Of a stretch of DNA of 16,636 nt, positions 12,905 through 16,636 are shown piece after piece (within the stretch, counting starts at the first letter, position 1; each line of letters opens with the position of its first letter). Made by a program: the position numbers and the translations under genes. The notes under the pieces are model-generated. The model was given only the letters and a program-made list of their open reading frames with translations. It made no database searches and had not been told where the DNA came from. This DNA is from an uncultured Bacilli bacterium (GTDB lineage: Bacteria > Bacillota_I > Bacilli_A > RF39 > UBA660): assembly GCA_947628105.1 (NCBI GenBank), contig CANQYN010000015.1, positions 1 through 16,636 of the forward strand. The letters are read 5' to 3'.

Positions 12905-14011
12905 TTATAAATATCTTTCTATTTTTTCAAATTGAGAATCATCCTTTAAATCTGTTTTTGATAATTGTTCAAATAATTTTTTCTGATCCCTAGATAATCG
13001 TTTGGGAATACATACTTTAATTACAACGTACATATCCCCTTTGCGATTGGTATTTACCGCTTCTATTCCTTTTGATCTTAAACGATGTTTATCTCCTGTT
13101 TTACTTCCTGCTGGAATTGTTAATTTAACATTTCCATATAACGTAGGAACCTCTTTTTTACAACCTAGTACCGCTTCTGTTATCGTAAGAGGAAGCTCTA
13201 GATAAATATCATCTTCTTCTCTTTCAAAAATAGGATGATTTCTAACACTAAATTCGATGTAGACATCTCCATTGGGTCCTCCATTGAATCCAGCGGCTCC
13301 TTTGCCAGCAAGACGAAGTCGATTTCCACTATCTACTCCAGCTGGTACAGTAATATCAATATCACGATTTTTTGTTACTTTCCCTGTTCCATGGCAAGTA
13401 CTACAACGATGTTTATATGTTCTTCCTTCCCCCTCACAAGAAGGACAAGTTGTACGAGTCATAAAAGTTCCAAAAAGAGTACTTTGTTCTTGAGAAATTT
13501 GACCACTTCCATGACATCTAGAACAAATTTCTTCCCCTGTGCCACCTTTTCCATCACAAGTGGAACATTCCTCGGAAACATCCATATTAATTGTTTTTTT
13601 ACACCCAAATGCGGCTTCGTCAAAAGTCAAGTTCATATGTAATAAAGTATCTTGTCCTTTTCTAGCACGATTAGATTTTCTTCCACCTCCAAAAGAGCTA
13701 AATCCAAAGCCTCCTCCAAAAATATCGTCAAAGATATCGGAGAAATCAAAGTTTGAAAAATCAAATCCCCCAGTGCCACCAGCGCCTTGAGAAAAGGCAG
13801 CATGACCAAATTGATCATATTGTTGTCTTTTGGAAGCATCTGATAATACCGCATATGCTTCTTGAGCCTCTTTAAATTTCTCTGCCGCATCTTTTTCTTT
13901 GGAAACATCTGGGTGATACTTTTTAGCTAATTTTCGAAATGCGCTTTTTATTTCTTGTTCACTAGCATTTTTAGAGACTCCTAACACTTCATAATAATCT
14001 CTTTTATCCAT
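12905..14011 (-). CDS. dnaJ: Chaperone protein DnaJ
   Basis: DnaJ (Hsp40) delivers unfolded proteins to DnaK and stimulates its ATPase. All domains are present in 368 residues: J domain with HPD at 33-35, a Gly/Phe-rich linker (about 75-110), a zinc-finger region with four CxxCxGxG repeats (CSTCDGKG, CSRCHGSG, CPSCEGEG, CSTCHGTG), and the C-terminal substrate-binding domains. It is a full-length type I DnaJ. GAGGTGAG precedes the ATG and overlaps the pepF stop, so the two are translationally linked. In most Bacillota dnaJ follows dnaK directly; here pepF lies between. A terminator follows. Confidence 0.97.
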   Translation of the reverse strand: MDKRDYYEVLGVSKNASEQEIKSAFRKLAKKYHPDVSKEKDAAEKFKEAQEAYAVLSDASKRQQYDQFGHAAFSQGAGGTGGFDFSNFDFSDIFDDIFGGGFGFSSFGGGRKSNRARKGQDTLLHMNLTFDEAAFGCKKTINMDVSEECSTCDGKGGTGEEICSRCHGSGQISQEQSTLFGTFMTRTTCPSCEGEGRTYKHRCSTCHGTGKVTKNRDIDITVPAGVDSGNRLRLAGKGAAGFNGGPNGDVYIEFSVRNHPIFEREEDDIYLELPLTITEAVLGCKKEVPTLYGNVKLTIPAGSKTGDKHRLRSKGIEAVNTNRKGDMYVVIKVCIPKRLSRDQKKLFEQLSKTDLKDDSQFEKIERYL

Positions 14012-14023
14012 ACTGTCTCACCT

Positions 14024-15817
14024 CTATAATAATTCTTTTAATTCCTCTAACTTTTCTTTTGTCATAGCAAGTGCTTTTTCTATTGGTTCTTTTGTCATCA
14101 TATCGACACCTGCTTTTTTTAATAATTTTAGTGGATAATCGCTACCACCACTTTTTAATAATTCTAAATATGCCTCTTTCGCTTGTTTACTTCCTTTTAA
14201 AATTTCACTAGCTATAGCAAGAGCACTAGATAATCCCGTCGCATACTTATAAACATAAAAAGAAGTATAAAAATGTGGTATTCTAGCCCATTCATAGCGA
14301 ATAAAATCATCACTAATAACATCATTTCCATAGTATAATTTATTTAATTCAAAATAAGTTGTACTAAAATTTTCTTCTGTTAAAGGTTCATTGTTCTGAT
14401 ATTTATCATGCATTATTTTTTCAAATTCCGCAAACATCGTCTGACGATAAATAGTTCCCTTTACTGTATCTAAAAATTCGGTCAAATATAAAATTTTTTC
14501 TTCTTTGGTTTGAGCATTTTTATATAAATAATCATTCAATAATACTTCATTTACTGTAGATGCTATTTCTGCTAAAAAAATAGGATAACTACTATTGATA
14601 TAAGATTGATTTAAATTAGAATAATAACTATGCATAGAATGTCCTAGTTCATGAGCCATGGCACTAACAGAATCGATCGTATCATTATAATTTAATAAAA
14701 GATAAGGATAAGAATCATAGCATCCCCAACTATAAGCACCTGACTTTTTTCCTTTATTAGGATAAACATCAATCCATCTTTCCTCGAATGGTTTATGTAA
14801 TGATTTAATATATTCTTCTCCCAGTGGTTTTAATGCTTCAAACACTAGTTTTTTCCCCTCTTCAAAAGGAATTACTTTATCTTTTACCTCTAACATTCCT
14901 ACATAAACATCCCACATATGTAATTCATCTAATTGTAATGCTTTTTTTCGTAACTTCATGTATTCATACATAATAGGTAAATTTTCATGTACTACTTCAA
15001 TTAAATTATCATAAACTGTTTGATCAATATTATCCGCATATAAGCTTTCTTCCATAGGACTTTTAAATTTTCGGACATCGCTATGAAAAAAATTTTCTTT
15101 TATATTTCCTGCTAAAGCAGCTGCGATTGTATTTTTAAATTTCGAAAAATACGTATACATGTGATCAAAAGCATCTTTTCGAACACTTCTCTTTTTACTT
15201 TTCATATATTTAGTGTAATTACTATTCGTAAGAGTAACAAGATTTCCTTGTTCATCTTTAATTTGACCTAAATCAATATCTGCATTATCAAAATAATAAA
15301 ATACTTCGCTTCCCGTTCCAAAAGCATTAGAAGCCTTTGTAATAATATCTTCTTCTTTTTTGCTCAATGTATGATTTTGATAACGATACATCTGTTCTAA
15401 ATCAAAGCGATATTCTTCTAATCTTTGATCTTCTTTTATAAATTGTTTTACTTTTTCATAAGGTGTTTCTAATATTTCTGGTGTTGTAAAAGATAATTTT
15501 TGATTAATTTCTTCATTTATCTTTTCAAGATATTGCTTTTGATTTTGATACCCACTATTAGAAGTATCAGAATCTGCTTTTAAATGAACATACATAAACA
15601 TTTTAAAAGTAAGGCGAGAAAGATTTTCCATCGCTTGATAAAATTCATAAAGATTCGTACTACTTTTCATAATTTGTTCTTTAAATGATTCTACCTTTTC
15701 TACATATTTTTGTAATTTAGGAAAATCTTTTTCATATTCTATATCACTTTTATATAGTTTTTCTAAATCCCACTTATATTGTTCTTCAATCTCACTTCTA
15801 AGCTTTTCTTTTTCCAT
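14024..15817 (-). CDS. pepF: Oligoendopeptidase F (M3 family)
   Basis: A zinc metallopeptidase that cuts short peptides in the cytosol. The 597 residues match PepF (about 600). The HExxH zinc site is HELGH at 389-393, and the third ligand is Glu417 in the LAEIAST motif, at the spacing expected for M3 peptidases. The substrate-side motif RIPHFYTSFYVYKYATG near residue 512-528 is typical. AAGGAG lies before the ATG. It lies between dnaK and dnaJ, 12 bases before dnaJ, and so is probably co-transcribed with the chaperones, which would tie clearing of peptide fragments to the chaperone response. Confidence 0.96.
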   Translation of the reverse strand: MEKEKLRSEIEEQYKWDLEKLYKSDIEYEKDFPKLQKYVEKVESFKEQIMKSSTNLYEFYQAMENLSRLTFKMFMYVHLKADSDTSNSGYQNQKQYLEKINEEINQKLSFTTPEILETPYEKVKQFIKEDQRLEEYRFDLEQMYRYQNHTLSKKEEDIITKASNAFGTGSEVFYYFDNADIDLGQIKDEQGNLVTLTNSNYTKYMKSKKRSVRKDAFDHMYTYFSKFKNTIAAALAGNIKENFFHSDVRKFKSPMEESLYADNIDQTVYDNLIEVVHENLPIMYEYMKLRKKALQLDELHMWDVYVGMLEVKDKVIPFEEGKKLVFEALKPLGEEYIKSLHKPFEERWIDVYPNKGKKSGAYSWGCYDSYPYLLLNYNDTIDSVSAMAHELGHSMHSYYSNLNQSYINSSYPIFLAEIASTVNEVLLNDYLYKNAQTKEEKILYLTEFLDTVKGTIYRQTMFAEFEKIMHDKYQNNEPLTEENFSTTYFELNKLYYGNDVISDDFIRYEWARIPHFYTSFYVYKYATGLSSALAIASEILKGSKQAKEAYLELLKSGGSDYPLKLLKKAGVDMMTKEPIEKALAMTKEKLEELKELL

Positions 15818-15838
15818 TGTTTCTCCTTTATCATAAGA

Positions 15839-15860
15839 AAGTTCTAGTAACCTAGAACTT
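15839..15860 (-). promoter_or_regulatory. Intercistronic hairpin between dnaK and pepF
   Basis: A perfect 9-bp stem, AAGTTCTAG with CTAGAACTT, has a 4-base loop. What follows on the minus strand (TCTTATGATAAAGG) is a poor T-run, so it is more likely a partial terminator or RNA-stability element that lowers pepF-dnaJ relative to dnaK. Confidence 0.55.
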
Positions 15861-15865
15861 AACTT

Positions 15866-16636
15866 TTATTTTTCTTCATATTCTGCATCAATAACATCAT
15901 CATCTTTTTTATCATTAGCATTATTCATGACATCTTCTGGATTCATCTCATTTGGATTTTTTCCTTCCGCTTGTGCTTTTTTAGCAGCTTCTTCATATAC
16001 TTTTGTAGCAAATGACATAGCAATTTCATTTAATGCATCTTTTTTCTTCTTGATATCTTCAATGTCATCTTTTTCTAACGCATCTTTTAAGTCTTTGATA
16101 GCATCTTCTGCTTTTTTCTTATCATCTTCACTTACTTTATCACCTAAATCTTTTAGTGATTTTTCTGTCATGAAAATAATTTGTTCAGAATCATTTTTGA
16201 TATCTGCGGCTTCTTTTCTTTTTTCATCTGCTTCTTTATTAGCTTCTGCTTCTTTCATCATTTTATCAATTTCTTCATCAGTTAAATTAGTAGAAGCTGT
16301 AATCGTAATAGATTGTTCTTTATTAGTACCCAAATCTTTTGCTTTTACATTTACGATACCATTAGCATCGATATCAAATGTAACTTCAATTTGAGGAACA
16401 CCTCTTGGTGCGGCTGGGATATTAGTAAGTTGAAATCTTCCTAATGTCTTATTATCAGCAGCCATTGGTCTTTCTCCTTGAAGAACATGAATATCAACTG
16501 CAGGTTGATTATCAGCAGCTGTTGAGAATACTTCTGATTTTGAAGTTGGAATCGTCGTATTTCGAGGAATTAAAGTAGTAAATACTCCTCCTAATGTTTC
16601 AAGACCTAATGACAATGGAGTTACATCAAGTAAGAC
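15866..16636 (-). CDS. dnaK: Chaperone protein DnaK, C-terminal part (cut by window edge)
   Basis: The visible 256 codons encode the end of the DnaK (Hsp70) chain. The frame is open to the window edge, where it reads VLLDVTPLSLGLETLGG, the conserved linker and start of the substrate-binding domain. NIPAAPRGVPQIEVTFDIDANGI and the alpha-helical lid follow, ending in DDVIDAEYEEK, a tail typical of bacterial DnaK. The ATPase domain lies outside. hrcA and grpE would be expected further upstream, but that is not visible, and any CIRCE operator would lie there too. Confidence 0.97.
   Translation of the reverse strand, partial: VLLDVTPLSLGLETLGGVFTTLIPRNTTIPTSKSEVFSTAADNQPAVDIHVLQGERPMAADNKTLGRFQLTNIPAAPRGVPQIEVTFDIDANGIVNVKAKDLGTNKEQSITITASTNLTDEEIDKMMKEAEANKEADEKRKEAADIKNDSEQIIFMTEKSLKDLGDKVSEDDKKKAEDAIKDLKDALEKDDIEDIKKKKDALNEIAMSFATKVYEEAAKKAQAEGKNPNEMNPEDVMNNANDKKDDDVIDAEYEEK

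Noticed and set aside
13002..13790. Several plus-strand open frames across dnaJ
   Set aside because: They lie antisense to a full-length DnaJ with all motifs, have no ribosome binding sites or known domains, and are rich in Ser/Thr/Pro as expected from reverse reading.
15927..16394. Plus-strand open frame opposite dnaK
   Set aside because: Ser/Phe-rich product of reading the Lys/Glu-rich DnaK lid in reverse; no start signals.
1..16636. tRNA, rRNA, CRISPR arrays, insertion sequences or prophage genes
   Set aside because: None seen on either strand; the repeats present are short hairpins, not spaced arrays or terminal repeats around a transposase.

Overview
The window is AT-rich and densely packed, and every convincing gene lies on the minus strand, so transcription runs from position 16636 towards position 1. 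It comes from a low-GC, endospore-forming member of the Bacillota. A gut lineage close to Erysipelotrichales or the RF39-type relatives of Mollicutes would fit; this placement is inferred from base composition, gene content and compactness, not from a phylogeny. The code is the standard bacterial one: TGA ends several genes, including overlapping ATGA junctions inside the sporulation operons, which argues against the Mycoplasma code.

From right to left there are five blocks. (1) Protein quality control: the 3' end of dnaK, pepF (an M3 peptidase) and dnaJ, closed by a terminator. (2) Three separately promoted genes: csaA, a DUF362 protein, and a fused ABC exporter of the MacB type. (3) A 282-base gap with two terminators and an unexplained hairpin, which may hold a small RNA. 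(4) A sporulation block: a spoIIAA-like gene overlapping a sigF-like gene, then a three-gene cassette of unknown role (233-residue helical protein, HipA/CtkA-fold kinase, 134-residue protein), then spoVAC-spoVAD-spoVAE, closed by a terminator. (5) engB (ysxC), a 159-residue unknown, recG, and a structured non-coding stretch with its own promoter, a 20-bp palindrome and a GAAA-loop terminator.

The most notable region is block 4. In Bacillus subtilis the order is spoIIAA-spoIIAB-sigF followed by spoVA. Here spoIIAB is absent: spoIIAA and sigF overlap by 4 bases. The STAS protein has also lost its phosphorylatable serine (Asp-Phe-Lys-Gly in place of Asp-Ser-Ser-Gly). So the phosphorylation switch that normally holds SigF in check cannot work in its standard form from this locus. 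A good match to a SigF promoter precedes spoIIAA, suggesting autoregulation, and a SigG-like promoter precedes spoVAC. Between sigF and spoVAC sits a predicted Ser/Thr kinase of a different fold, flanked by two unknown proteins whose N-termini share a short helical motif. Whether this kinase has anything to do with forespore control is open, but the loss of one kinase and the presence of another in the same locus is the main lead in the window.

Start codons were chosen by Shine-Dalgarno (SD) position. For recG, engB, spoVAC, the kinase and three small genes this gives shorter proteins than the longest open frame. Many promoters sit directly against, or inside, the terminator of the gene before, and several predicted transcripts have leaders of only about 10-20 bases.
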